Assembly: GCA_964370775.1 (NCBI GenBank)
Contig: CAYJKT010000002.1
Span: 98,406-162,405, forward strand
Source: SIG603 sp964370775
GTDB taxonomy: Bacteria > Bacillota > Clostridia > Oscillospirales > Acutalibacteraceae
DNA: 64,000 nucleotides
Direction of reading: 5' to 3'
In this document: positions 35,503 through 44,753 of the stretch, one piece after another
Position numbering within the stretch: position 1 is the first letter of the stretch
Layout of the letters: each line of letters starts with the position of its first letter
Notes under the pieces: generated by a model
Seen by the model: the letters and a program-made list of their open reading frames with translations, nothing else
Database searches by the model: none
What the model was told of the DNA's origin: nothing
Made by a program: the position numbers and the translations under genes

Positions 35503-37833
35503 ATGAAATACAATAAAGGTGTTGGAGAAAATCTAAATTGGATAGTTACAGAAGAAAAATTTAACGACAAATACTTAGGAAAATGCGAGTCTATAATGTG
35601 CCAAGGTAACGGATATTTAGGAGTTAGAGCAGCTCTTGAAGAAAACTACGAAAACACTGTTAGAAACATGTTTGTAGCAGGTACATTTAATAAGTTCGAC
35701 GAAAACGAAGTTTCAGAGCTTCCAAACGTGGCTGATATAACAGCTATGGATATTGAAATTAACGGCGAAAAATTAAACCTTGCAAGAGGTGTAGTAACTG
35801 ATTATTATAGAGACTTAAATGTTAAAACAGGAATGTTGACAAGAGAGTTCAACTGGACATCTACAAAAGGTGACGAACTTGCATTTAAAGCAGAGCGTTT
35901 TGTATCTATGGATAACAAACATCTGATTGCTCAAAGAGTTACTATAACAGCTTTGAATAACGATATTAGCGTTAAAGTGACATCAGGAATTAACGGGCAA
36001 GTTACTAACAGTGGTTCACAGCATTTCTCAGAGGGCGACAAAAGAGCTTTTGAACTAAAATATATTCAAGCTAACTTTAAAACAACTGAATCAAAAATTG
36101 ATTTTGTACTAGGTTGTGTACATAAAACATTTAAAAATGGCACAGAACTCGACCAAAAAGCTGTAATGGACATGGACAGAAGAGCTTTCTACATGAGCTA
36201 TAGCGAAAATCTTAATAACGGAGAGAGCTATACAGTTGAAAAAGTATCTAATGTTTACACATCACGTGATATGGAGAACGAGGGCTTAGAGCTTGCAGAA
36301 ATTCAAGCTAAATCACTAGATAGCCTAAAACAAAGCCAAGCAGTAAGTTTTGATACTTTGTTCGAAAACTCTGTAAAAGCATGGGAAGAAAAGGTTTGGA
36401 AAAATAACAACATTAAAGTAGATAGCAAAAACGATTTCGACCAATTAGCTATCAGATTTTCTATCTACCATATATATGTTATGTCTCCAATTCACGATAA
36501 CCGTATGAACATCGGCGCAAAAGGTTTATCAGGCGAAGGATACAAAGGTCACTCTTTCTGGGACACAGAGATTTTCTTGCTACCTTACTTCACTTTTGTT
36601 AACCCACTAGGAGCACGTTCTTTATTAGAACACCGTTACAAAGGTTTAGACGGAGCTAGAAAAAAAGCAAAAGATTATAAGCTTGAAGGTGCTATGTATC
36701 CGTGGGAGACAGGCTGGATAACAGACGGAGAGGTAACTCCAGTTAATGGTGCCGTTGATATTATTACAGGTGAAAGCACAAAAATTTGGTCAGGTATCAT
36801 AGAACTTCATATCACAAGTGACGTAGCTTTTGGAGTATGGCAATATTTTGAGGTGACAGGTGACCAAGATTATATGGATAAGTGTGGTTACGAAATTATC
36901 TTAGATACAGCAAACTTCTGGCAATCTCGTTTAGAGTGGAAAGAAGAAAACGACAGATATGAGATTTGTGGTATTATAGGCCCTGACGAATACAAAGAAC
37001 ACAAAAACAATAATGCATTCACAAACTATATGGCGGCGTGGAATATCAAAAAAGCTATGGATATTTACGAGGATTTATCAGCAAACAGAAAAGAACTTTT
37101 AGAAGAAATTAACACAAGAATTGATACAAGTGCTATATACAAAAAATGTTGTGATAAAGTGGAGAAAATATACTTGCCACCGATTAATGAAGACGGTTTA
37201 ATTCCACAAGATGATACTTTCTTGTCATTAGAAACTATCGACTTAACAAAATATAAACAAAGTGATAAAGTTGGTACTTTATTTAACGACTATAACCTAG
37301 ACCAAGTTAATCAAATTCAAGTATCTAAACAAGCCGATACACTTCTTTTATTCTATTTGTTAGAGAAAATGTTTGACCATGAGACTAAAAAGAAAAACTT
37401 CTATTATTATGAAGATAAATGCTTACATGATTCATCATTGAGCTTGTCTACTCACTCAGTTTTAGCAAGTGATTTATACGAAAACGATTTAGCGTATTCA
37501 TTGTTTGAGAGAGCTTGCAGAATTGACTTAGGCGAAGTTATGACAACAAGTGATGCAGGTATTCACTCCGCTTCATTTGGTGGTGTGTGGCAATGCATAG
37601 CAATGGGATTTGTTGGTATTCGTAACCTAGAGGGCAACCTAAGAATATCACCAAGATTACCAAAAGAGTGGAACTCAGTTGAGTTGAACTTCTATTATAA
37701 AGGTATATTACTAGATGTTAAAGTTACAGCAAACGAGCTAACTATAACAACAGATGTTGATAACGCTAATTTAGAAATCAGCATCTTCGACACAACTTAT
37801 ACACTAGAAAAAACATTAAACATTAACTATTAA
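35503..37833 (+). CDS. GH65 disaccharide phosphorylase (kojibiose/maltose/trehalose type)
   Basis: The 776-residue cytoplasmic enzyme has the GH65 layout: N-terminal beta-sandwich (GNGYLGVRAALEE), helical linker and (alpha/alpha)6 barrel with GHSFWDTEIFLLPYF. The general acid Glu496 lies in GIIGPDEYKEHKNNNAFTNY. The phosphate-side segment VSKQADTLLLFYLLE and the STHSVLASDLY and SASFGGVWQ motifs are also present. It splits an alpha-glucobiose with phosphate, inverting to give beta-glucose 1-phosphate. The following beta-PGM gene supports that product. The linkage (1,2; 1,4; 1,1; 1,3) cannot be read safely, though the overall gene set recalls the kojibiose phosphorylase cluster ycj of E. coli. 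Confidence 0.9.
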   Translation: MKYNKGVGENLNWIVTEEKFNDKYLGKCESIMCQGNGYLGVRAALEENYENTVRNMFVAGTFNKFDENEVSELPNVADITAMDIEINGEKLNLARGVVTDYYRDLNVKTGMLTREFNWTSTKGDELAFKAERFVSMDNKHLIAQRVTITALNNDISVKVTSGINGQVTNSGSQHFSEGDKRAFELKYIQANFKTTESKIDFVLGCVHKTFKNGTELDQKAVMDMDRRAFYMSYSENLNNGESYTVEKVSNVYTSRDMENEGLELAEIQAKSLDSLKQSQAVSFDTLFENSVKAWEEKVWKNNNIKVDSKNDFDQLAIRFSIYHIYVMSPIHDNRMNIGAKGLSGEGYKGHSFWDTEIFLLPYFTFVNPLGARSLLEHRYKGLDGARKKAKDYKLEGAMYPWETGWITDGEVTPVNGAVDIITGESTKIWSGIIELHITSDVAFGVWQYFEVTGDQDYMDKCGYEIILDTANFWQSRLEWKEENDRYEICGIIGPDEYKEHKNNNAFTNYMAAWNIKKAMDIYEDLSANRKELLEEINTRIDTSAIYKKCCDKVEKIYLPPINEDGLIPQDDTFLSLETIDLTKYKQSDKVGTLFNDYNLDQVNQIQVSKQADTLLLFYLLEKMFDHETKKKNFYYYEDKCLHDSSLSLSTHSVLASDLYENDLAYSLFERACRIDLGEVMTTSDAGIHSASFGGVWQCIAMGFVGIRNLEGNLRISPRLPKEWNSVELNFYYKGILLDVKVTANELTITTDVDNANLEISIFDTTYTLEKTLNINY

Positions 37834-37843
37834 AAACAGTAGT

Positions 37844-37877
37844 GGCTGTGATAAAATAAATATATTTTGTCACAGCC
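37844..37877 (+). other. Intercistronic hairpin without T-run
   Basis: GGCTGTGATAAAATA pairs with TATTTTGTCACAGCC (one mismatch) in the gap between the phosphorylase and beta-PGM genes. No T-run follows, so it more likely protects or processes mRNA than terminates. Confidence 0.5.
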
Positions 37878-37899
37878 AAGCTTATATACGGAGGATAAA

Positions 37900-38547
37900 A
37901 TGATAAAATTAGCAATATTTGATTTAGATGGAGTTATTGTAGACACAGCAAAGTACCACTATTTAGCATGGAAAGACCTAGGCTTAAAACTGGGCATAAA
38001 TTTTACAGAAGAACAAAACGAAGCTTTTAAGGGAGTTTCAAGACTAGCTTGCATGGATATTATGTGCGAATTGTCAGGCAAAACTGATATGCCAGTGGAC
38101 GAAAGAGTAAAAATTGCAAACGAAAAAAATGATTTATACTTAAAACTTATCGGAAACATAGACAGTTCAGAGCTTTTAACAGGTGTTGTTGATACTTTCG
38201 ACATGCTTAAAAAAGAGGGCGTGAAAATCGCTTTAGGTTCAGCAAGTAAAAACGCAGTTGTTATATTAGAAAAAATTGGTATCATAGATTATTTTGATAT
38301 AATCATAGACGGAACTAAAGTATCTAAAGCAAAACCAGATCCAGAGGTTTTTGTGCTAGGTGCAAAAGAATTGGGCATTTCAAACGAAGATTGTGTTGTT
38401 TTTGAAGATGCGTATGCTGGTGTGCAAGCAGCACTTGCTGCAAACATGAAATGCATTGGTATAGGCGACAAAGAGAATTTACCTAATGCAGAAATTTTAC
38501 TAGAAAACGTTGGTCAATTCACAAAAGAAATGCTTAGGAGTATGTAA
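37900..38547 (+). CDS. pgmB: Beta-phosphoglucomutase
   Basis: The start is ATG 37900 with GGAGG before it (215 residues); a longer frame from 37867 would run through the hairpin. This HAD-superfamily enzyme has the nucleophile Asp8 and acid/base Asp10 in FDLDGVIVDTA, the cap-domain segment FKGVSRLACMDIM, LGSASKNA (motif II Ser) and KPDPEVF with FEDAYAGVQAA (motifs III-IV). It turns beta-glucose 1-phosphate from the GH65 phosphorylase into glucose 6-phosphate for glycolysis. The kinase gene begins two bases after its stop. Confidence 0.93.
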   Translation: MIKLAIFDLDGVIVDTAKYHYLAWKDLGLKLGINFTEEQNEAFKGVSRLACMDIMCELSGKTDMPVDERVKIANEKNDLYLKLIGNIDSSELLTGVVDTFDMLKKEGVKIALGSASKNAVVILEKIGIIDYFDIIIDGTKVSKAKPDPEVFVLGAKELGISNEDCVVFEDAYAGVQAALAANMKCIGIGDKENLPNAEILLENVGQFTKEMLRSM

Positions 38548-38549
38548 TT

Positions 38550-39467
38550 ATGAAAACAAGCAATTTTATTATACCAAATGAAAATTACGAGATTAGCTGT
38601 GGGGACTCTCCTGGGGATAAAGTATTGCTTTGTAAAGGGCATTATGAAAATGCAAACATACTTTTTCCAAAGTTTTTAGACTGTTTGGAGAAAATAGAAG
38701 ATAAAAAGATAGTTGTGTCTATTTGTGGTGGTTCAGGTGTTGGAAAAACAGGCATAGCTGGCATTTTTGCATACTATTTAAAGGAGAATGGTGTGAAATC
38801 TTATGTTATATCAGGTGATAATTACCCACAAAGAATTCCATTTTATAACGATGCAGAACGCTTAAACGACATGAGAAGATATGCTTTAAAAGAGCTTATA
38901 AATGCTGGTGAGTACACAAGTGAGCGTTTTCAGCTTATAAAAGAGTATCAAGAAAAAGAAGACGACGCTAACCCTAAAATAGCAGAAGAACATAACTGGT
39001 ACACGCATTATTTAGTTGGAGCTAGAAAAGGTCTTGAAGATTACTTAGGCACTCCAAAAGAGCAATGCTATGATGAATTTCAAAGAGTTTTAGATGAATT
39101 TAAAACAGGCAAAGATAATATTCTTGTTAGAAAAATGGGTAGAACTCAATCTGAATTATGGTATGAGGAAGTAGATTTTTCCGACACAGAAGTTATGATT
39201 ATTGAGTGGACACACGGAAATAGCGAGTATTTTACAGGTGTAGACGTACAAATTCTTTTAAATAGCACACCAGAGGAAACAAAAGAGCACAGAAGAGGTA
39301 GAAATCGCGCAACTGACCAAATAGATAGTCCGTTTATTGAGCTTGTTTTAGCTATTGAGCAAGGCAAGCTTACAAAAAACGCATATAAATCAGACATAAT
39401 AATGTCTAAGACTGGTGAATTTTTATCTTATGATGAATTCAAGAAAGTGATGAATTATGAACAATAA
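38550..39467 (+). CDS. P-loop small-molecule kinase, uridine-kinase/PRK-like
   Basis: The 305-residue cytoplasmic protein has a Walker A motif GGSGVGKT (60-67), a following VISGDNYPQRIPF segment like the uridine-kinase/phosphoribulokinase substrate loop, VMIIEWTHGN as a possible Walker B strand, and an Arg-rich lid (HRRGRNRATDQ). Similar proteins are often labelled uridine or adenylylsulfate kinase, but neither fits the context. Its stop overlaps the GH13_18 start by 11 bases. It probably phosphorylates the second product of one of the two phosphorylases (such as glycerate, glycerol or a hexose). The substrate is unknown. Confidence 0.7.
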   Translation: MKTSNFIIPNENYEISCGDSPGDKVLLCKGHYENANILFPKFLDCLEKIEDKKIVVSICGGSGVGKTGIAGIFAYYLKENGVKSYVISGDNYPQRIPFYNDAERLNDMRRYALKELINAGEYTSERFQLIKEYQEKEDDANPKIAEEHNWYTHYLVGARKGLEDYLGTPKEQCYDEFQRVLDEFKTGKDNILVRKMGRTQSELWYEEVDFSDTEVMIIEWTHGNSEYFTGVDVQILLNSTPEETKEHRRGRNRATDQIDSPFIELVLAIEQGKLTKNAYKSDIIMSKTGEFLSYDEFKKVMNYEQ

Positions 39468-41103
39468 ACCTATGCTTAATGCCTACCCAGATAGCATGGG
39501 GGGCAGATTGTCGGATATAACTAACTTACTAGCAAAAGAAGAACTAAAAGATGTATTTTCGTCTTTTTATGTACTACCTAGCATGTTTAACACAGATTTA
39601 GACAGAGGATTTTCTGTTATTGATTATAGTCTTGATAAAACTATGGCGACAAAGTCAGATTTAGATACATTAGAGAAGTTGAACATAGATTTAAAATTAG
39701 ATTTTATCATTAACCATGCATCTGTTTTGTCACCTCAATTTAGAGATTTAACTGAAAATGGGCAAGACTCCAAATATGCTGATTTTTTTATAAATTGGAA
39801 TAAGTTTTGGGAAAACAACGGAGAAATGAGTGAAAAAGGCTATATTATGCCTAATAAAGAGCTTATTAAGGACATGTTTTTTAGAAAAGCAGGTCTGCCT
39901 ATACTCATGGTTAAAATGCCAAATGGTGAAAAAATTCCATATTGGAACACTTTTTATCAAAAAATAGAGTATAAAATACCAGATGCTCAAGATTTGATGA
40001 AGATGATAGACATTCAGTATAATTCTGCGATAAGATTATCAGAGAGTATAAAAAATCAAATTAATAACGGAGTGGAGCTTAACGAGCTAGATTTAGGTGA
40101 GTATCAAAGCGATAAAATAGTTGAATTTTTAGAGAGTGATGTAAAATATTTAGGGCAAATGGACTTAAATATTAAATCTGAGTTAGTGTGGGAATTTTAC
40201 GACGACACACTAAAAAAACTATCTGATTATGGTGCGCAAATTGTTAGGCTAGATGCATTTGCGTATGGCTCAAAAGAGATAGGGAAGAAGAACTTCTTAA
40301 ATGACCCAGAAACATGGGACGTTTTGCAAAGAGTAAAAGAGTTAGCTGGGAAATATAATATCACACTACTACCTGAGATACATGCGTCTTATGGCGAAAA
40401 AATTCACGAAACACTAACAGAAAAAGGTTATATGACTTATGACTTTTTCTTGCCAGGCTTAATTATTGATGCATTTGAGAGTGGAGATGCAACTCATTTA
40501 GTTGATTGGGCAAACGAGATTATAGACAAAAAAATGAATGTTGTAAATATGTTAGGTTGTCACGACGGTATACCGTTACTAGACTTAAAAGGTATGCTTA
40601 CAGATGATAGAATTCAGGGATTGATCGACACAGTAGTTGCAAGAGGTGGTTATGTTAAAAACTTGCACGGACAAAAAAATATGTATTATCAGGTGAATGC
40701 AACATATTATAGCGCACTTGGTGAAGATGACAAAAAAATGCTTTTGGCAAGGGCGATACAATTATTTATGCCAGCTAAACCACAAGTTTGGTACTTGGAT
40801 TTATTTATGGGTACAAATGATTATGAGGGTGTAAAAAAAGCTGGAAAAGACGGACATAAAGAAATTAATAGAACAAATTTAAGCTGTGAAAAAATAGAAG
40901 AAATGCTTAAAAACGATACAGTGAAAAAGCAAATTGAACTTTTAAGATTAAGAAACACTAGTGATGTATTTAATGGTGAATTTTCGTGCAGAAAAACTGA
41001 TAATGGTATGGTTTTTGCATGGGAAAACAAAGATGAAAAATGCACATTATATGTAGATTTAACGACTTTTGACTTCATGGTTGAAAACTCAGTGAAAGAT
41101 TAA
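39457..41103 (+). CDS. GH13 subfamily 18 (sucrose-phosphorylase family) enzyme
   Basis: The 548-residue cytoplasmic enzyme follows the sucrose phosphorylase layout: LNAYPDSMGG start, DLKLDFIINHAS, nucleophile Asp266 in IVRLDAFAYGSKEIG, acid/base Glu307 in LLPEIHASYG, and Asp370 in GCHDGIPLLDLKG. Retaining phosphorolysis would give alpha-glucose 1-phosphate. Relatives act on sucrose, sucrose 6'-phosphate, glucosylglycerol or glucosylglycerate; the GCHDGIPLLDL segment differs from the THDGIGVVD of classical sucrose phosphorylases, so another acceptor is possible. The ATG lies within the kinase gene, showing coupling. Confidence 0.85.
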   Translation: MNNKPMLNAYPDSMGGRLSDITNLLAKEELKDVFSSFYVLPSMFNTDLDRGFSVIDYSLDKTMATKSDLDTLEKLNIDLKLDFIINHASVLSPQFRDLTENGQDSKYADFFINWNKFWENNGEMSEKGYIMPNKELIKDMFFRKAGLPILMVKMPNGEKIPYWNTFYQKIEYKIPDAQDLMKMIDIQYNSAIRLSESIKNQINNGVELNELDLGEYQSDKIVEFLESDVKYLGQMDLNIKSELVWEFYDDTLKKLSDYGAQIVRLDAFAYGSKEIGKKNFLNDPETWDVLQRVKELAGKYNITLLPEIHASYGEKIHETLTEKGYMTYDFFLPGLIIDAFESGDATHLVDWANEIIDKKMNVVNMLGCHDGIPLLDLKGMLTDDRIQGLIDTVVARGGYVKNLHGQKNMYYQVNATYYSALGEDDKKMLLARAIQLFMPAKPQVWYLDLFMGTNDYEGVKKAGKDGHKEINRTNLSCEKIEEMLKNDTVKKQIELLRLRNTSDVFNGEFSCRKTDNGMVFAWENKDEKCTLYVDLTTFDFMVENSVKD

Positions 41104-41126
41104 ACTTTAATTTTACGAGGTGTAAT

Positions 41127-41961
41127 ATGCATAATGATGCGATTATTAAAGAAAATTTATACGAAGACTTAATTCTTGATGTTTATATTCCTATGAATAA
41201 TCAAAACGTGTTTAGAGAAATGCAAACCATATTTTCAATTTCCAAAACACATTAGATAATTTTTATTACGTTCAAGAAATAGACGGATTTATAGGTAGAG
41301 AAATAAATAAAAAAAGTGCAAATTGTAGGTATCATAGGTATGACCCAGTAAGTACTGGTGGAAATATTTTAGCTTGGGTAGAGATGGAATATTTTAAGCA
41401 AACTAAAGATACCGAGCGTTTAGGTAATGTTTTTCCTGTAATTTTAGCGTATCATAGATGGCTTAAAATGCACAGGACTTGGCAGGACGGCACATATTGG
41501 TCAACTGGCTGGGGTTGTGGCATGGATAATCAAATGCGTGTATCTAAGGAAGTTTATGATTATTCGTACCACGACCACTTAACTTGGGTTGATGCATGTA
41601 TACAACAAGTGCTATCATGTAACAAACTAATTGAAATGCATGATATTTTACGCTCTACCGAGAATATAAGTGATATAACAGAAGAAAAACAGTATTTAAC
41701 TGATGTGATTAACAAAAAACTTTGGGACGAAGACTCAGGTTTTTATTATGATGCAAAACGTGACGGAAGCCTTAACAAAAATATGTCTATCGGAGCGTAT
41801 TGGGCATTGATAGCAGATATTTGCGACGAAGATAAAAAACGCAAATAGATTTATATTGTTGTGCTAGAAATAAAAATAGTGATGAGCCCAAAATAAGAAT
41901 TCGTGGCTTAGAAAAAAATCAGCTGATGATAAGATGGGATAAAAAAGAAAAAATCATATAA
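41127..41961 (+). pseudogene. Frameshifted and truncated GH63/GH37-like glycosidase
   Basis: ATG 41127 has a good ACGAGG ribosome site and opens a frame that stops at 41252-41254. The protein resumes in another frame with NTLDNFYYVQEIDGFIGREI and continues through YHRYDPVSTGGNILAWVEME and GTYWSTGWGCGMDNQMR to MSIGAYWALIADICDEDK, stopping near 41848. A third piece, IRIRGLEKNQLMIRWDKKEK, ends at 41961. The GMDN and YHRYDP segments resemble GH63-type (alpha/alpha)6 enzymes, which include glucosylglycerate and mannosylglycerate hydrolases. Only about 270 of an expected 430-plus residues remain. It is a decaying gene at the end of the phosphorylase operon. Confidence 0.7.
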
Positions 41962-42053
41962 AAATGTGTCATTGTATATATTGCAACGTTTAACTAACTA
42001 TGATTTATGCAAATTTGATAAAAACATTGCACACAGTTCATAAAAAATGCATA

Positions 42054-42110
42054 TTGAAATTAAAGTTAAAATAGTGTAAACTTGTAACTAGTAAAACCAA
42101 AACGTTTTGG
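42054..42110 (+). promoter_or_regulatory. Promoter and LacI operator of the fourth importer operon
   Basis: TTGAAA (42054-42059) and TAAACT (42077-42082) are 17 bases apart. The perfect 14-bp palindrome CCAAAACGTTTTGG (42097-42110) lies just past the expected start point, an ideal place for repression. A looser second site, AAACGGTTTTTTGG, follows at 42113-42126. The likely binder is the LacI protein at 42198, giving autoregulation. Confidence 0.7.
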
Positions 42111-42197
42111 GTAAACGGTTTTTTGGTTATTATAACAAAACATAAAGTGAATTTAACAATTAAATGATGTTTCTTTTACTTTTATTTAAGGAGTTAC

Positions 42198-43229
42198 ATG
42201 GTTAGATTAACTGATATAGCTCGTGAATGCGGCATATCTGTCACTCAAGTATCACGTGCATTAGGCGATTTTGATGATGTTAGCGAAAAAACAAAATTAA
42301 AGGTAAAGAAAGTTGCTGATGACCTAGGATATATTCCAAATGAAAATGCAAGAAAATTAGTGCAAAAAATAAATAACGAAATTCATTTTGTAATTTCTTT
42401 TTCTATAGGAGATATTGAATTAAAAGAAACTGGTGAAACTGTAACTAGTTTCGGAATAAATAACATAATAATGGGGATAAACAAATATTGTGTTGAAAAT
42501 TCTTTAGAACAAGTTATTCATTATTGCGACCCAGAAAAAGAATCATACTTAGACTTTTGTAAAAACAGAGGAATAAGAGGAGTAATATTATTCGGTGCTG
42601 AATATGAAAATAAGGATTTCAAAGAAATAACAGTTTTAAGCGATTTTCCTTTTGTTTCTATTGACAATGAATTTGATACTACAATAAAAGCTAATAAAGC
42701 TTTTATAAGCGTAGATAACAGAAAATATGCTAAAATTGCAACATCAAAGCTAATTGAAAGTGGTAAAAAAAGAATACTTATGCTTTCTGGTAATGGAGAA
42801 TCTTTTGTTGAATTTGAAAGACTAAATGGATATAAAGATGCACTAAATGAAAACAGTATTGATATAGACGATGAATTAATTGTAAATTCAGATTTTAGTT
42901 ATTCAAAAGCTTTTGATATTGTCACTGATTATATAAACAAAGGTATACATTTTGACTCTATATTCGCAGTTAGCGATATGGTAGCATTAGCAGCAATAAG
43001 TGCATTAAGAGAACAAAATGTGAAAGTGCCAAGCGAAATATCTGTTTGTGGGTTTGACGGCATTGATTTGGGAGAATTTGTTTTACCAAAACTTACAACA
43101 GTGTGGCAAAACTTTTTTGAAAAAGGATATATGGCTGCAAAAGTGCTTCATCAGATATTAAACAAAGATAAAAATTATATAAAAAACAACTTTGTAGAAT
43201 GTAAGTTGTTAGAAAAAGGATCCACTTAA
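42198..43229 (+). CDS. LacI-family regulator of the fourth importer
   Basis: The 343-residue protein has the LacI helix-turn-helix LTDIARECGISVTQVSRALG and a sensor domain ending in CGFDGIDLGEFVLPKLTTVW. AAGGAG precedes the ATG. It begins the transcription unit that continues, after 59 bases, with the binding protein and two permeases. The perfect palindrome 88 bases before its start codon makes it a likely self-repressor. It is a close relative of the regulator at 34487, and the pair may have arisen by duplication. Confidence 0.9.
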   Translation: MVRLTDIARECGISVTQVSRALGDFDDVSEKTKLKVKKVADDLGYIPNENARKLVQKINNEIHFVISFSIGDIELKETGETVTSFGINNIIMGINKYCVENSLEQVIHYCDPEKESYLDFCKNRGIRGVILFGAEYENKDFKEITVLSDFPFVSIDNEFDTTIKANKAFISVDNRKYAKIATSKLIESGKKRILMLSGNGESFVEFERLNGYKDALNENSIDIDDELIVNSDFSYSKAFDIVTDYINKGIHFDSIFAVSDMVALAAISALREQNVKVPSEISVCGFDGIDLGEFVLPKLTTVWQNFFEKGYMAAKVLHQILNKDKNYIKNNFVECKLLEKGST

Positions 43230-43288
43230 CCAAGGTATTAATTAAGCATAGCGCTTAATGATATATATAATTTAAAAGGAGCAGAAAC

Positions 43289-44668
43289 ATGAAAAAAAGA
43301 ATTTTATCTATCTTTACTGCGGCTGCATTAGTGTTATCACTAGCTGCTTGTAGTACACCTGAAACAACAGAAAGCTCGACAACAGAAAGCTCATCTGCTG
43401 ATAACTCAACAGAAAGCTCTGCTACAGAGGAATCAGAAGGCGAAGAAAGTGCTGATGTAGTAGAAGTTACTATTCCTACTTACAAAGCTGGCGAAAACGT
43501 AGGTGCTATCCTTTATTTACCACAAATCGAAAGATTTAACGAGATGTATGAAGGACAATATAAAATCATAATTGAAGAAGTACCACAAGATACTTATGCT
43601 GAAAAACTAAAACAATTAGGACAACAAGAGCAACTTCCAGTGTTTTTTGAGGGAACAGATGCACTTTGGGTTGACCAAGTAGCTATACCTAATGGTTTAG
43701 TAGAAGATATCTCTGGTTGGTTCAATGAGTCAGCAATGAAAGATTTAGCAGAACCTGATTCAATCGCTTATAACACAACAGAAGACGGCGCAATATATTC
43801 AGTTCCAAACGTTATTGTAAAACCTGTTGGCGTTTACTATAACGAGACAATGTACCCAGAGGGTGCTACAATGAGCCAAGGTTCTTTTGATGATTTTATG
43901 GCGTCTCTAGGCGACAACGACGTTGCATTAATGACAGCTGATAACGCTTGGACAACAATGCTTATGGCTACAGCAATATTTGCGGTAGAAGAAGGCGGAG
44001 CAGATATTCTTAAAAACAATGTTAAAGACAAATTATATGATTACTCAGACCCAGCATTTGTAAACACATTTACTAAAGTACAAACACTTCTACAAAACCA
44101 TGCAACTTCTAACACATTAGGTGCAGCTTATGCAGATGCAGCAAATGCTTTCATGAGTGGTAACGCAGCTGTTATTGCTAATGGTTCTTGGATGACAGGC
44201 GACTTTGCTGAGGGTAGCGAAGACAAATGGAGCAACGATTTCACAGGTTCACAAGTTAGAGCAACTATGTACCCAGGTAACGTAGGTATTGCTAACACAA
44301 CTGGTTACACATACTTCGTAGCAGCAAATGCTACAGACGAAGAAAAAGCATTAGCTTATGCATTCTTTGATTTCCTATATAGCCCAGAAGAAATTGAAAC
44401 AGCTATCTTAGCAGAGGGTGGCTCAGCTTCTAAACTAGAATACACCGAAGAATTCCTAACAGAGTTAGAGAAAAATGTTCTATTAAGCGACTTCTCTCAA
44501 GCAGTTAATGAAGAAACAATTCTTGTTCCGGGTCTATTAGATATTATGCCTCCATCATTTGGTACAGATGAACTAAGTAACTTACTACCTGGTTTAATCA
44601 GTGGCGACATGACAGCTGAAGAGTTTTGCGCAGAGCTAACAGAGGCTGCTCAAGAAACACTAGCATAA
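43289..44668 (+). CDS. CUT1 sugar-binding lipoprotein (fourth importer)
   Basis: The 459-residue protein has a lipoprotein signal (lipobox LAAC, Cys21) and a Ser/Thr/Glu linker. The mature part fits family 1 solute-binding proteins (VKPVGVYYNETMYPEGATMS; AANAFMSGNAAVIANGSWM). AAAGGAG precedes the ATG. It is followed by a hairpin and two permeases. No enzyme gene follows in this unit, so it may feed the phosphorylase genes directly upstream or enzymes elsewhere. The ligand is unknown. Confidence 0.9.
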   Translation: MKKRILSIFTAAALVLSLAACSTPETTESSTTESSSADNSTESSATEESEGEESADVVEVTIPTYKAGENVGAILYLPQIERFNEMYEGQYKIIIEEVPQDTYAEKLKQLGQQEQLPVFFEGTDALWVDQVAIPNGLVEDISGWFNESAMKDLAEPDSIAYNTTEDGAIYSVPNVIVKPVGVYYNETMYPEGATMSQGSFDDFMASLGDNDVALMTADNAWTTMLMATAIFAVEEGGADILKNNVKDKLYDYSDPAFVNTFTKVQTLLQNHATSNTLGAAYADAANAFMSGNAAVIANGSWMTGDFAEGSEDKWSNDFTGSQVRATMYPGNVGIANTTGYTYFVAANATDEEKALAYAFFDFLYSPEEIETAILAEGGSASKLEYTEEFLTELEKNVLLSDFSQAVNEETILVPGLLDIMPPSFGTDELSNLLPGLISGDMTAEEFCAELTEAAQETLA

Positions 44669-44693
44669 TTAGATTTTGAGATAGTTAAACCTT

Positions 44694-44725
44694 ACAATCG
44701 AGCAGACTTTATACTGCTCGATTGT
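44694..44725 (+). terminator. Intercistronic hairpin after the binding-protein gene
   Basis: ACAATCGAGCAG pairs perfectly with CTGCTCGATTGT around an 8-base loop and is followed by CTTTA. The weak T-run suggests partial termination or mRNA protection before the permease genes. Confidence 0.6.
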
Positions 44726-44753
44726 CTTTAAAAAATTAGTTGGAGTGATAAAC

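Noticed and set aside
38550..39467. Adenylylsulfate kinase linked to the upstream sulfatase
   Set aside because: It lies about 10 kb from the sulfatase in a different operon and overlaps a phosphorylase gene; no sulfate assimilation gene is nearby.
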